Of a stretch of 64,000 nt of DNA, positions 8,210 to 17,243 are shown piece after piece (position 1 is the first letter of the stretch; the number at the start of each line of letters is the position of its first letter). The stretch comes from Rhodospirillum rubrum ATCC 11170. GTDB lineage: Bacteria; Pseudomonadota; Alphaproteobacteria; Rhodospirillales; Rhodospirillaceae. Location of the stretch: the NCBI RefSeq assembly GCF_000013085.1, contig NC_007643.1, forward strand, positions 1,721,001 to 1,785,000. Direction: 5' to 3'. The position numbers were made by a program, and so were the translations under genes. The notes beneath the pieces are model-generated. The model ran no database searches. It saw only the letters and a program-made list of their open reading frames with translations, and was not told the DNA's origin.

Positions 8210-8953
8210 TTGAAGAGCGGTATAAGCATAACGGAAGAAATCGCAGTCATTACACATGACGAAAATCGTTATTCTGGACCGACGCACAGTCACGAAGAAG
8301 CCCAACTGCTCTATGCGGTGAGCGGGGTCGTATCGATCAAGACGGATAAGGGAACATGGGTTGTGCCGCCAAGCCGCGCCGTCTGGCTCCCGCCTAAGCT
8401 GGAGCATGAAACGACGAGCCGCGCGGGCGTTCAGTTCCGTTCGCTGCTGATTGACCCCAACGGAATTCAGGGTCTTCCTGACGCGTGCATGGTGGTGGAG
8501 ATCACATCCCTCCTGCGGGAATTGATCCTGAAGCTCGCCGAGCTCGCCAAAACGCCAGGAAGCCGAGAGAGAACGGATGCCGTCGTCCGGCTGTTTCTGA
8601 TGGAATTGTCGTTTCAGCCAGCCCAACCGCTAAATCTGCCAACACCGACGCACCCCGACTTGGCGCGGCTCTGTGCGAAGATGCGCGAGGATTTGGCGGA
8701 AGGTGTCTCCGTCGAGGACGCGGCCGCCATGCTCTATATGAGCCGCGCGACCTTTATGCGGTTTTTTAAGCGTGAAACCGGCATGAGTTTCGGTCACTGG
8801 CGACAGCAGGCGCGGATGCTCGACGCCTTGGTTTTGCTGGCAGATGGCCGAAGCATTCTCGATGTCGCCCTGGAATGCGGCTATAGCAGCCCGAGTGCTT
8901 TTTCCGCGATCTTTCGTCGATCTCTCGGGCGACCGCCAAGCGCCTATTTTTGA
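8210..8953 (+). CDS. AraC-family transcriptional regulator
   Basis: The 247-residue protein has an N-terminal cupin-like sensing domain (about 15-90, with THSHEEAQLLYAVSG) and a C-terminal double helix-turn-helix (about 145-245: EDAAAMLYMSRATFMRFFKRE and DVALECGYSSPSAFSAIFRR). The start is a TTG; AAAGGA six bases upstream supports it, and no nearby ATG fits. It is divergent from leuA, so it may control leuA or respond to a leucine-pathway metabolite. Its GC is lower than surrounding genes, as for leuA. The stop lies one base from the convergent sulfotransferase stop, a very tight junction for an inserted segment. Confidence 0.88.
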   Translation: MKSGISITEEIAVITHDENRYSGPTHSHEEAQLLYAVSGVVSIKTDKGTWVVPPSRAVWLPPKLEHETTSRAGVQFRSLLIDPNGIQGLPDACMVVEITSLLRELILKLAELAKTPGSRERTDAVVRLFLMELSFQPAQPLNLPTPTHPDLARLCAKMREDLAEGVSVEDAAAMLYMSRATFMRFFKRETGMSFGHWRQQARMLDALVLLADGRSILDVALECGYSSPSAFSAIFRRSLGRPPSAYF

Positions 8954-8954
8954 A

Positions 8955-9797
8955 TTAGCGGCTTGGCGGAAGATAGCCAAAACGGCTCATCACCGCCCGA
9001 TGATCATCCTCGATCCTTTGGCGTTGCGCCGGGCTTAGGGTGTCGCGCCAGCCGCCGGCCAGACCCCGGCGGAAGAACGCCCGCCCCGGCACGGCCTCGG
9101 TGAAGCCGTGGTCTTGTTCAGCCCGTCGCAAGACATCGAAAGCGCAAGACCGGGTCGCCGCGCGCAGGGCGGCGGCGGGGGCGGTCAGGCCGATATGGGC
9201 GCAGACCCCGGTGAGGGCCGCCAAGGGATCGTCGATCATGTCCTCATAACGCAAGACCAGGGGGGGCGGGTCGGCGTCTTCAAGCCAACTCAGCACATGC
9301 TGGCTCCAGGTGCCCAGCGGTTGCCGGTAGAGCACGCAATAGCGGTCGCCGGCCTCGGCCAGGGTGTGGTCGGCATCGGCCATCACCGCGATCGCCTCGT
9401 CGACCGTCACCGCCGTGTAATGGGCCAGAGACAGCGCGATATCGCGGGGATCGCGCAGAATATAAACCGCTCCGCAACTGGCCTCTGGTGGCAGGATCGG
9501 CTCGTTCCAGGCGGTTCGCCGCCAGCGTTCGTGGGTTTTATGAAAGGACGGGCCGGGGAGCAGCCCGGCGGCCTTGATATAAGTCCAGGGCCGCAGCCGG
9601 TCGATCTCCTCGGCGCTCAATTCGCCGCAATCCGCCCCCAACAGGCGACCCAAGGTATCGCGCGAGCGCAAAGGCAGTCCGGGCGTGATCGGACGGGACA
9701 GATCAACCGGCTCGCCGCCCTGCATCAAGGATTGCAGCATCAGCCGCATCCAGGTGTTGCCCGATTTCGGATAAGAGGCGAGCCAGACGAAGCTCAT
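8955..9797 (-). CDS. PAPS-dependent sulfotransferase
   Basis: The true start is the ATG at 9797, overlapping the kinase stop as ATGA; the open frame extends further upstream but only as read-through of the kinase gene. The 280-residue protein carries the 5'-phosphosulfate loop YPKSGNTW at residues 9-16 and the 3'-phosphate motif region YILRDPRDIALSLAHY. It would transfer sulfate from PAPS to a hydroxyl or amine. It is the last gene of a leftward operon with a PqqD-like protein and an HPr-kinase-like protein, which points to a peptide or polysaccharide acceptor rather than a steroid-type substrate. Acceptor identity is inference. Confidence 0.88.
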   Translation of the reverse strand: MSFVWLASYPKSGNTWMRLMLQSLMQGGEPVDLSRPITPGLPLRSRDTLGRLLGADCGELSAEEIDRLRPWTYIKAAGLLPGPSFHKTHERWRRTAWNEPILPPEASCGAVYILRDPRDIALSLAHYTAVTVDEAIAVMADADHTLAEAGDRYCVLYRQPLGTWSQHVLSWLEDADPPPLVLRYEDMIDDPLAALTGVCAHIGLTAPAAALRAATRSCAFDVLRRAEQDHGFTEAVPGRAFFRRGLAGGWRDTLSPAQRQRIEDDHRAVMSRFGYLPPSR

Positions 9798-10696
9798 CGC
9801 GCCATCTCCGCGGTGAGCAGTTCCACCAGGGGGGCAAGCGTCATCCCATGCCAGGGGCGCGACAATTGGAACACCGGCACGCCGCCAACAAGCGTTGTCA
9901 GCAGGTCGAAACAGGCGGGGCGGGCGGCCAAGGCTCCGGCGAAGGTCCCCCCATGGAGTTGATCGTTCAAGGCGGCTAGGGCTTCGCGGGGGGCGATCTT
10001 GTCGATCCCGGCGGTCTTCGCCGTATAGGCCTGTTCGATCAGGATGATCGCCGCCAAGGGAACCGGTGCGGGGGCGAGGTGCCCGCCATAGGGCGCATGG
10101 CCCTTGTTCCAGCCCGGGCGGACGGCGGGAAGGGCCGCCGCTTCCAGGCCCAGGTGGGTGGCGCTGTCTTTCCACAGCTTGATGCGGCCAAAAGCGGGCG
10201 GGATGAGCAGCGTCCGAGGATCGATCAGCGTGACCTCATCGGCCAGCAATCCCCAGCCTTTGGCCATCAAGGCTGCCGCCAGGGTCGATTTGCCGACCCC
10301 GGCGGCCCCGGCTAGCACCACCGCCCGGCCATCGCGAACCACGCTGGCGGCGCGCAGGGCTGGTTGTCGGCGTTGGAGGGCGAGAAATCCCAGGCATTGA
10401 CCAAAAAGAAAGGTGGCGATCTCGGCCTCGCCGGTTTGGGCGGTGGCATCAACGGTGATCCGCGCCCCGCCCTCGATCAGAAACCCCAAACCCGGATTGA
10501 TGCGCAGAACGATGGCGCCCTCGGCGAAGACGCCGACCAAGGGGCTTTCGAACAGAAGGGGCGGGGACGGCGGGGAAAAGGCCGCGTGACGGATCGTGAT
10601 ATCGACCGGGCGATCCTCGCCGATCCACGGCGGCGCGAAAGTCGAGGGGCGATCGATGCGCACCCGCCAGCCGCAGAGCGCGTAATCGCCGGTCAT
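9794..10696 (-). CDS. HPr-kinase-like peptide kinase (HprK-related)
   Basis: The 300-residue protein has an HprK-type P-loop GAAGVGKST at residues 130-138 and the following GWGLLADEVTLID segment. Such proteins in lasso clusters (ThcoK/PadeK type) phosphorylate the C-terminal Ser of the precursor, and the candidate precursor at 4012 ends in Ser. The residue that is His in HPr kinase (about 15 residues before the P-loop, within LHAS in the second kinase of this window) is Arg115 here (ALRAAS), so catalysis may be altered. It lies 25 bases after the PqqD-like gene and overlaps the sulfotransferase start. The N-terminus DYALCGWRVR resembles the second copy at 22710, so the two are paralogues. Confidence 0.8.
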   Translation of the reverse strand: MTGDYALCGWRVRIDRPSTFAPPWIGEDRPVDITIRHAAFSPPSPPLLFESPLVGVFAEGAIVLRINPGLGFLIEGGARITVDATAQTGEAEIATFLFGQCLGFLALQRRQPALRAASVVRDGRAVVLAGAAGVGKSTLAAALMAKGWGLLADEVTLIDPRTLLIPPAFGRIKLWKDSATHLGLEAAALPAVRPGWNKGHAPYGGHLAPAPVPLAAIILIEQAYTAKTAGIDKIAPREALAALNDQLHGGTFAGALAARPACFDLLTTLVGGVPVFQLSRPWHGMTLAPLVELLTAEMAR

Positions 10697-10721
10697 CGAT
10701 CCGGCCCGGGGGCGGGGAGGC

Positions 10722-11039
10722 TCATGGCCTGATCTCGATCAGGCGCTTTTCCAGAAGGCTCTCAAGGAAACGCAGCAGATCGGCATCGATCGCCGTCCGA
10801 TCGCCCTCGTAAAGCTCCATAAGGCGGTCGCCGAGGGTGGACACCTGGATCGGTTGGCCTAACAGGCGCCAAACTTCGGTACCGACCCCATCAAGGGTGA
10901 AGTATTGGCCGCTTTCAATGTCCATCATCACCATTTCATCATCGATTTCCCGGGCCATCAGGCCGGGACGGATGGCAATGCGGCTGGCGAGGGTGATCAT
11001 GAAGGCGAAATCCTTGGAATGGTCTGGCCTGCGCTCCAT
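10722..11039 (-). CDS. PqqD-family peptide chaperone (RiPP recognition element, B1-like)
   Basis: A small protein of up to 105 residues with the PqqD pattern: REIDDEMVMMDIESGQYFTL, then GVGTEVWRLLGQP, and a C-terminal helix pair. Such domains bind leader peptides of ribosomal peptides and deliver them to maturases; in split lasso systems this is the B1 protein. The start could be 11039, or the Met at 11000, which has AAGGA ten bases upstream. It heads the operon with the HPr-kinase-like and sulfotransferase genes. The protease partner (B2, transglutaminase-like with Cys/His/Asp) is not seen in this window. PqqD-HprK pairs also occur near exopolysaccharide loci without a lasso precursor, so function stays open. 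Confidence 0.8.
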   Translation of the reverse strand: MERRPDHSKDFAFMITLASRIAIRPGLMAREIDDEMVMMDIESGQYFTLDGVGTEVWRLLGQPIQVSTLGDRLMELYEGDRTAIDADLLRFLESLLEKRLIEIRP

Positions 11040-11185
11040 CCTTATCGTTTGGGTTGAGCGATGTCTATCTCTTCCCGCAGTGACGGGACTCGATCATCGC
11101 GGACAGCGGGGGGGCGGGCCGGGTATGATGGGGGCGATCGGTTAGGCCCGATCCCGCCGTTCCCGCCCCGTCAAGGACGCTTCCC

Positions 11186-12130
11186 GTGGTTCCGAGTTTC
11201 CGGCAAATCCGCGCCTTCCTCGCCGTCGCCCGGCATCTGAAGTTCACCCGGGCGGCCGAGGAGTTGAACGTCTCGCAGCCGACCCTGACCGTGCAGATCA
11301 ACCAGATGGAAGAGGCCCTGTCGGTCAAGCTGTTCGACCGCAACAAGCGTCAGGTCTCGCTGACGCCGGCGGGGCGCAACCTGATCCCGCTGCTTGAACG
11401 GGTTTTGGCCGATATGGACGAGGTGATGCTGGCCAGCAGCGATCTGGCGCTCGCCCGCCGGGGAACGGTGCGGGTCGCCGCTCTGCCCTCGGTCTCCGCC
11501 CGCCTGTTGCCCGTCGCCATGGTCCGCTTCAAGAAAAGCCATCCCGGCATCGTCGTGCGGGTGCGCGATGTGGTCGGCGAGGACATCGTCGCCCTGGTCA
11601 AGGCCGAAGAGGTGGATTTCGGCGTGGGAATCCGCCTGACCCCCGACCGCGACATCAAGGTCGAGGATTTCGTCTCGGATTCGATCTGCGCCTTCTTTCC
11701 CAATGGTCATCCTTTGGAAACGGGCCCCAGCATTCTGACCATGGCCGATTGCGTGGCCTATCCGTTGATCCTGACCGGACGCAACAGTAGTGTTCGCGTT
11801 TTGTTCGAGCGATCGATGGCGCGCGAGGGGGTGGAGGTGCAGGTGGCGGCCGAAGCCAACTACATGTCGACGGCCCTGGGCATGGTGCGGGCCGGCCTGG
11901 GGGTGGCGGTGCTTCCCGCCTCGGCGGTCGATTCCGGCAATGCCATCGGCCTCGGCTTCAAGGTCATCGATGCCCCCTGGCTCAGCCGCCGGGTGGGTAT
12001 CGTGCGCAAATCCGGTCGCTCGCTGCCCCCCGTCGCCGAGTTGTTCATCGATGCCCTGCACGAGGTGGCCGCCGGCCGCCCCGATGCCAATTTCACCTCT
12101 GCCCGCCGGCCGGAAACCCGCCGGGGGTAA
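11186..12130 (+). CDS. LysR-family transcriptional regulator
   Basis: The 314-residue protein has the N-terminal winged helix (RQIRAFLAVARHLKFTRAAE, then VSQPTLTVQINQMEE) and a periplasmic-binding-protein-like effector domain (about 90-300). The start is a GTG. It runs towards the 3' end of the leftward catabolic operon at 12281-21018 and is the nearest regulator, so it may respond to that operon's substrate, although LysR genes more often stand divergent from the promoter they control. No binding site can be assigned. Confidence 0.9.
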   Translation: MVPSFRQIRAFLAVARHLKFTRAAEELNVSQPTLTVQINQMEEALSVKLFDRNKRQVSLTPAGRNLIPLLERVLADMDEVMLASSDLALARRGTVRVAALPSVSARLLPVAMVRFKKSHPGIVVRVRDVVGEDIVALVKAEEVDFGVGIRLTPDRDIKVEDFVSDSICAFFPNGHPLETGPSILTMADCVAYPLILTGRNSSVRVLFERSMAREGVEVQVAAEANYMSTALGMVRAGLGVAVLPASAVDSGNAIGLGFKVIDAPWLSRRVGIVRKSGRSLPPVAELFIDALHEVAAGRPDANFTSARRPETRRG

Positions 12131-12174
12131 GGCGTTCGGGCGCTGTCTCCCCGCGCCGGGAGAGGGCTTATTTA

Positions 12175-12212
12175 GAGCGGTGAGCGTGATATCTGGTCTC
12201 CGCTCACCGCTC
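12175..12212. terminator. Perfect 12-bp hairpin between convergent genes
   Basis: GAGCGGTGAGCG (12175-12186) and its exact complement CGCTCACCGCTC (12201-12212) form a 12-base-pair stem with a 14-base loop, between the convergent stops of the LysR gene and ackA. There is no T-run, so it may be a two-way terminator or a repetitive palindrome. Confidence 0.5.
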
Positions 12213-12229
12213 CAAGGTCTTGATCGTCC

Positions 12230-12267
12230 AGCAAATCGTCGCCGCACTCTGGTTCAGAGCGCTCGGG
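12230..12267. repeat. Diverged copy of a dispersed intergenic palindromic repeat
   Basis: This stretch begins AGCAAATCGTCGCCGCAC and ends CAGAGCGCTCGGG. It matches, in reverse orientation and with a few changes, the two adjacent copies at 56886-56995, 44 kb away. It lies at the 3' end of ackA, after the hairpin at 12175. Confidence 0.65.
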
Positions 12268-12280
12268 GGGGATCTACTCT

Positions 12281-13489
12281 CTAAGCGACGTTTTTCAGGG
12301 CGACCAGATCGGCGGTGTGACGGGCGATCATGTATTCCTCGTTGGTTGGCACCACCAGCACCGGCAGCGAGCCGGGCTGCGAGATCAGGCCATCGGCGCG
12401 GGCGTTGGCGGTGGCGTCCAGGGTGATGCCCAGCCAAGCCAGCCGCTCGCAGATGCGGGCGCGCACCGGCTCGGAATGCTCGCCGATCCCCGCGGTGAAG
12501 ACCAGGGCATCGATGCCGCCCATTGAGGCGGCGAGGGCGGCGATTTCCTTGGCGACCCGGAAGCAGAACAAATCGACGGCTTCGGCGGCATCGGGAGAGT
12601 CGCTTTCAAGCAGCACCCGCATGTCATTGGACAGCCCCGAAACCCCAAGCAATCCCGAACGCTGATAAAGCAGGTGTTCCAGCTCGTCGGCGCCCATGCC
12701 TAGTTCGCGGATCAGATAGATCAGCACGCCCGGATCGATGCTGCCCGAGCGCGTGCCCATCGGCACGCCTTCCAGCGCCGAAAAGCCCATGGTGGTATCA
12801 ACGCTTTCGCCGCGATGCAGCGCGCAAAGACTGGAGCCATTGCCGAGATGGGCGACGACGATCCGCCCCTCGGCGATTTCGGGGGCGATGCTGGGCATGT
12901 GGCGGGCGATGTATTCATAGGATAGCCCGTGGAAGCCATAGCGATGAAGGCCGCGATCGGTCAACTCGCGCGGCAGGGCGTAGCTGCGCGCCCGGCGGGG
13001 CTGGGAATGGTGGAAGGCGGTGTCGAAACAGGCGATCTGCGGCAGGTCGTGGAAGGTTTCGGCCAGAACCCGGATCGCCGAAACGTTCTGCGGTTGGTGC
13101 AACGGCGCCAGGGGAATCAGGGATTCCAGATCAAGGATCACCTGGGGCGTGACCTGAACCGGATGAACGAAGCGGCGCCCGCCGTGAACCACCCGGTGGC
13201 CGGCCGCCGCCAGGGGCGTATCGGGCAGGCGGTCGGTGATCCAGACGATCAGGCTTTGCAGCAAGGGGGCGATGGCGCCCGTATCGCGCTCGGCCCAGCT
13301 TTCCTTGGCCAGGGTTTCGCCCTTGGCGCCCTTGACCGAAAACTGGGCATCGGTGCCGATGCCGGTCAGTTGCCCGGTGAGGATCATCGTCAAGACATCA
13401 TCGCTGGTCTTTTCAAAAACCGAGAACTTGATGCTCGACGAGCCGCTGTTGAGAACGAGGAACGCCTGCTTGGGGGAGGGGGGAAACAT
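12281..13489 (-). CDS. ackA: Acetate/propionate kinase
   Basis: The 402-residue protein opens FLVLNSGSSSIKFSVFE, the ASKHA phosphate-1 motif, and has the middle VVAHLGNGSSLCA and late VFTAGIGEHS motifs of acetokinases. It interconverts acyl phosphate plus ADP with the free acid plus ATP. AGGAG lies eight bases before the ATG. It follows the MaoC-Pta fusion gene by 12 bases, so the last two steps acyl-CoA to acyl phosphate to acid plus ATP are encoded together. It is the last gene of the catabolic operon. Confidence 0.95.
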   Translation of the reverse strand: MFPPSPKQAFLVLNSGSSSIKFSVFEKTSDDVLTMILTGQLTGIGTDAQFSVKGAKGETLAKESWAERDTGAIAPLLQSLIVWITDRLPDTPLAAAGHRVVHGGRRFVHPVQVTPQVILDLESLIPLAPLHQPQNVSAIRVLAETFHDLPQIACFDTAFHHSQPRRARSYALPRELTDRGLHRYGFHGLSYEYIARHMPSIAPEIAEGRIVVAHLGNGSSLCALHRGESVDTTMGFSALEGVPMGTRSGSIDPGVLIYLIRELGMGADELEHLLYQRSGLLGVSGLSNDMRVLLESDSPDAAEAVDLFCFRVAKEIAALAASMGGIDALVFTAGIGEHSEPVRARICERLAWLGITLDATANARADGLISQPGSLPVLVVPTNEEYMIARHTADLVALKNVA

Positions 13490-13501
13490 GGGCGGGTCTC
13501 C

Positions 13502-14938
13502 TTACTCGGCGGCGAGAACGGTGGAACGAGGCCGTGACGCGGCATCGATCAGAACGGCGAGGGCGCAGGAGGCGAGACGGGCCGCCAGATTGTCGGCGCG
13601 GCTGGTCAGCATCACCGGCGCGCTGGTGCCAAGCACGATGCCGGCGGCATCGGCATGGGCGAGGAAGGACAACTGCTTGGCCAGCATGTTGCCGGACTCG
13701 AGATCGGGCACGAGCAGGATATCGGCCTGACCGGCGACCTCGGAGACGATGCCCTTGGTCTTCGCCGCCTCGGCGGAAATGGCGTTGTCGAAAGCCAGAG
13801 GGCCATCGAGCAATCCCCCCCGGATCTGGCCGCGCTGGGCCATCTTGCACAGGGCCGCGGCATCGACGGTCGAGGAGATCTTGGGATTGATGGTCTCGAC
13901 CGCCGAGAGGATCGCCACCTTGGGCGTTTCGACACCCAGGATGCGGGCGAGATCGATGGCGTTCTGAACGATGTGGACCTTGTCTTCCAGCGAGGGCGCG
14001 ATGTTGACCACCGCATCGGTGATCAGCAGCGGTTTGGGGTACGTCGGCACGGTCATCAGAAAGACATGGCTGATCCGCCCCGCCGTGCGCAGGCCGCCAT
14101 CGCGCTTGACCACGGCGGCCATCAACTCGTCGGTATGCAGCGCGCCCTTCATCACCGCTCGCGCCTCGCCGGCGCGGACCAGGGCGACGCCGGTCGCCGC
14201 CGCCGCCGCTCCGTTGGCGGCTTCGACAAGACGGAAGGCCGAGATGTCCAGGCCCAGCGCCTTGGCGGTGGCGGCGATCAGCAACGAAGGGCCGACGAGG
14301 ATCGGCTCGATCAATCCCCGCTGCGCCGCTTCCACCGCCCCTTGCAGGGCCGGGCCGTCACAGGGATGGATCACCGCCGTCGGCAGGGCGGGCAAGCCGG
14401 CGCAGCGCGCCAGCAGGGCGGCTTGTCGGTCGTGACGGATCATCTGCAGCCCGGGCAGGGCCTGGGCGGCGACCGAGGCGTGGGTGGCCGGGGCGATCAC
14501 CTCGGCCGTGCCCGAGACGACGGTGACGCCGTTCTGATTGGTGCACAGGCACTCGAAAACCACGGTCTTGCGCTCGGTGCGCTTCTCGCGAACGGTTACG
14601 CTGGCGGTGATCGTATCGCCCAAGGTGACGGGCGCGCGGAAGCGCAGGTCCTGGGCCAGATAGACGGTCCCCGGTCCGGGCAACCGGGTGCCCAGAACCC
14701 CCGAGATCAACGACGCCGACCACATGCCGTGACCGATGGCCTTGGGAAACAGCGTCGTTCCCGCCGGTGGATCGGCGAAATGCGAGGGATCGATATTGCC
14801 CGAGACGGTGGCGAACAGATCGAGATCGGCCTGGGTCAAGGTTCGCGACAGACTGGCCGACTGACCGGGGGTCAGATCATCGAAGGTCAGGCTGGTCAGC
14901 GTTGAAGGTGAGGAGTCATCAGGCGAAACCGTCGTCAT
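13502..14938 (-). CDS. MaoC-like hydratase domain fused to phosphate acetyl/butyryltransferase
   Basis: The 478-residue protein combines an N-terminal MaoC-like hot-dog domain (about 15-150; FATVSGNIDPSHFADPPAG) with a C-terminal phosphate acyltransferase domain (about 165-470; VINIAPSLEDKVHIVQNAID). Proteins of this make-up are annotated as bifunctional enoyl-CoA hydratase/phosphate acetyltransferase. The second domain would turn acyl-CoA plus phosphate into acyl phosphate for the adjacent acetate kinase. I prefer the ATG at 14938 because AAAAGG lies a few bases upstream; GTG or ATG codons three to nine bases earlier are also possible. Whether the hydratase domain acts on crotonyl-CoA or another enoyl-CoA is not known. 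Confidence 0.9.
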   Translation of the reverse strand: MTTVSPDDSSPSTLTSLTFDDLTPGQSASLSRTLTQADLDLFATVSGNIDPSHFADPPAGTTLFPKAIGHGMWSASLISGVLGTRLPGPGTVYLAQDLRFRAPVTLGDTITASVTVREKRTERKTVVFECLCTNQNGVTVVSGTAEVIAPATHASVAAQALPGLQMIRHDRQAALLARCAGLPALPTAVIHPCDGPALQGAVEAAQRGLIEPILVGPSLLIAATAKALGLDISAFRLVEAANGAAAAATGVALVRAGEARAVMKGALHTDELMAAVVKRDGGLRTAGRISHVFLMTVPTYPKPLLITDAVVNIAPSLEDKVHIVQNAIDLARILGVETPKVAILSAVETINPKISSTVDAAALCKMAQRGQIRGGLLDGPLAFDNAISAEAAKTKGIVSEVAGQADILLVPDLESGNMLAKQLSFLAHADAAGIVLGTSAPVMLTSRADNLAARLASCALAVLIDAASRPRSTVLAAE

Positions 14939-15049
14939 AAACATCACCTTTTGGTTGAGGAAAAGGGCAAAAAAATAGCCTTGCGCTCCGTCGTCGCCAG
15001 GACGGCGGAGCGGGTGGGAGGGAAAACGAAAGAGACGGCGAACGGGGGC

Positions 15050-16225
<1,176 letters not shown>

Positions 16226-16228
16226 GGT

Positions 16229-16510
16229 TCAGACCGCCTTGGCCAGGGTTTGTGAAATCGCTTCGCTTTCCCCGCAGACCGTGCCGACGACGGAGACCAC
16301 GAGGCCGGTCGAGCGGGCGCTGAGCCGGGAGATTTCGTTGAAGGCACAGATGCGGCCGCGATCGACGCGCAGGAAGCTTTCGGCGGCCTTGATCGCCAGG
16401 GCTTCGCTTTCCCGGGCGCTCAAGGGGGGGACGCTATGCTGAACGGCGATCGACACCTTCAAGGTCACGGGGATCTCGATCACCAGGGCGTCATTGGCGG
16501 GAATGGGCAT
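16229..16510 (-). CDS. Conserved-context small protein of unknown function
   Basis: A 93-residue soluble protein I do not recognise. It has no signal peptide or membrane segment and mixes beta-strand-like stretches (ALVIEIPVTLKVSIAV, GLVVSVVGTV) with a charged helix (ARESEALAIKAAESFLRVDR). GGAG lies eight bases before the ATG and the stop is three bases before the thiolase start, so it is expressed as part of the operon. The pattern could be a small hot-dog or ACT-like subunit, but this is only an impression. A step or regulatory role in the pathway is inferred from position. Confidence 0.7.
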   Translation of the reverse strand: MPIPANDALVIEIPVTLKVSIAVQHSVPPLSARESEALAIKAAESFLRVDRGRICAFNEISRLSARSTGLVVSVVGTVCGESEAISQTLAKAV

Positions 16511-16539
16511 GAAAAAACTCCGGTCCTGTCTTTAAGCGC

Positions 16540-16589
16540 AAGGCGCCGTTAGGGCGCGTAAGCAAGGCGCCCTTTGGGGCGCGTTAAGC
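16540..16589. repeat. Tandem imperfect 25-bp repeat at a gene junction
   Basis: Two adjacent copies of AAGGCGCC followed by a short T-rich spacer, GGGCGCG and TAAGC lie at 16540-16563 and 16564-16589. The second copy runs into the 3' end of the CoA-transferase B gene. Each copy can form a short GC stem, perhaps setting transcript levels between operon genes. Confidence 0.5.
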
Positions 16590-17243
16590 GGCAAGAATGG
16601 GCATCTCGCGAAGATCCTCGGCGATCAGCAAGTTGGCCTCGGTGGCTTCGATCACCTGGTCGACCGAAACGCCGGGGGCGACTTCGCGCAGCAGCAGGCC
16701 CTTGGCGGTGGGCTCGATCACGGCGAGCTCCGTCACCACCAGATCGACCCGACGAACCGAGGTCAGCGGCAGGGTGCAGGTCTTGACGATCTTGGGCGCG
16801 CCCTTGGCCGTATGGGTCATGGCGACGATGACGCGCTTGGCGCCCGAGACCAGATCCATCGCCCCCCCCATGCCCGGCACCATCTTGCCCGGCACCATCC
16901 AGTTGGCGAGCAGGCCGCGCTCGTCGATCTGCAGGCCGCCGAGCACGGTGACATCAAGATGTCCGCCGCGGATCAACCCGAAGGAAAAGGCCGAATCAAA
17001 AGCGCAGGCGCCGGGCAGAACACCGATCGGACTGCCGCCGGCATCGGTCAGATCGTCATCGGCGAAACCGATATCGGGCAGCGGGCTCATGCCGACGATG
17101 CCGTTCTCCGACTGGAAGAACACCTCGACGCCCGGGGTCAGATAGGAGGCGACCAGGGTTGGCAGGCCGATGCCGAGATTGGCGAGATCCCCGGGCCGCA
17201 GTTCCAGGGCGACGCGCTTGGCGATAAGGGTCTTGTCATCCAT
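16584..17243 (-). CDS. CoA-transferase subunit B
   Basis: The 219-residue protein matches the beta subunit of 3-oxoacid CoA-transferases: DLANLGIGLPTLVASYL near the start and the catalytic-Glu region FFQSENGIVGM at about 50-60, with GMGGAMDLVSGAKRVIVAMTH in the middle. I chose the ATG at 17243, which has AAGGAG seven bases upstream. It overlaps subunit A by eight bases. Together they would move CoA from acetyl- or succinyl-CoA to the beta-keto acid formed in this pathway, feeding the thiolase. Confidence 0.93.
   Translation of the reverse strand: MDDKTLIAKRVALELRPGDLANLGIGLPTLVASYLTPGVEVFFQSENGIVGMSPLPDIGFADDDLTDAGGSPIGVLPGACAFDSAFSFGLIRGGHLDVTVLGGLQIDERGLLANWMVPGKMVPGMGGAMDLVSGAKRVIVAMTHTAKGAPKIVKTCTLPLTSVRRVDLVVTELAVIEPTAKGLLLREVAPGVSVDQVIEATEANLLIAEDLREMPILAA

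Noticed and set aside
8955-10175. A 406-residue sulfotransferase starting at 10175
   Set aside because: The first 126 residues read through the kinase gene out of frame; the motif-bearing protein begins at the ATG at 9797.
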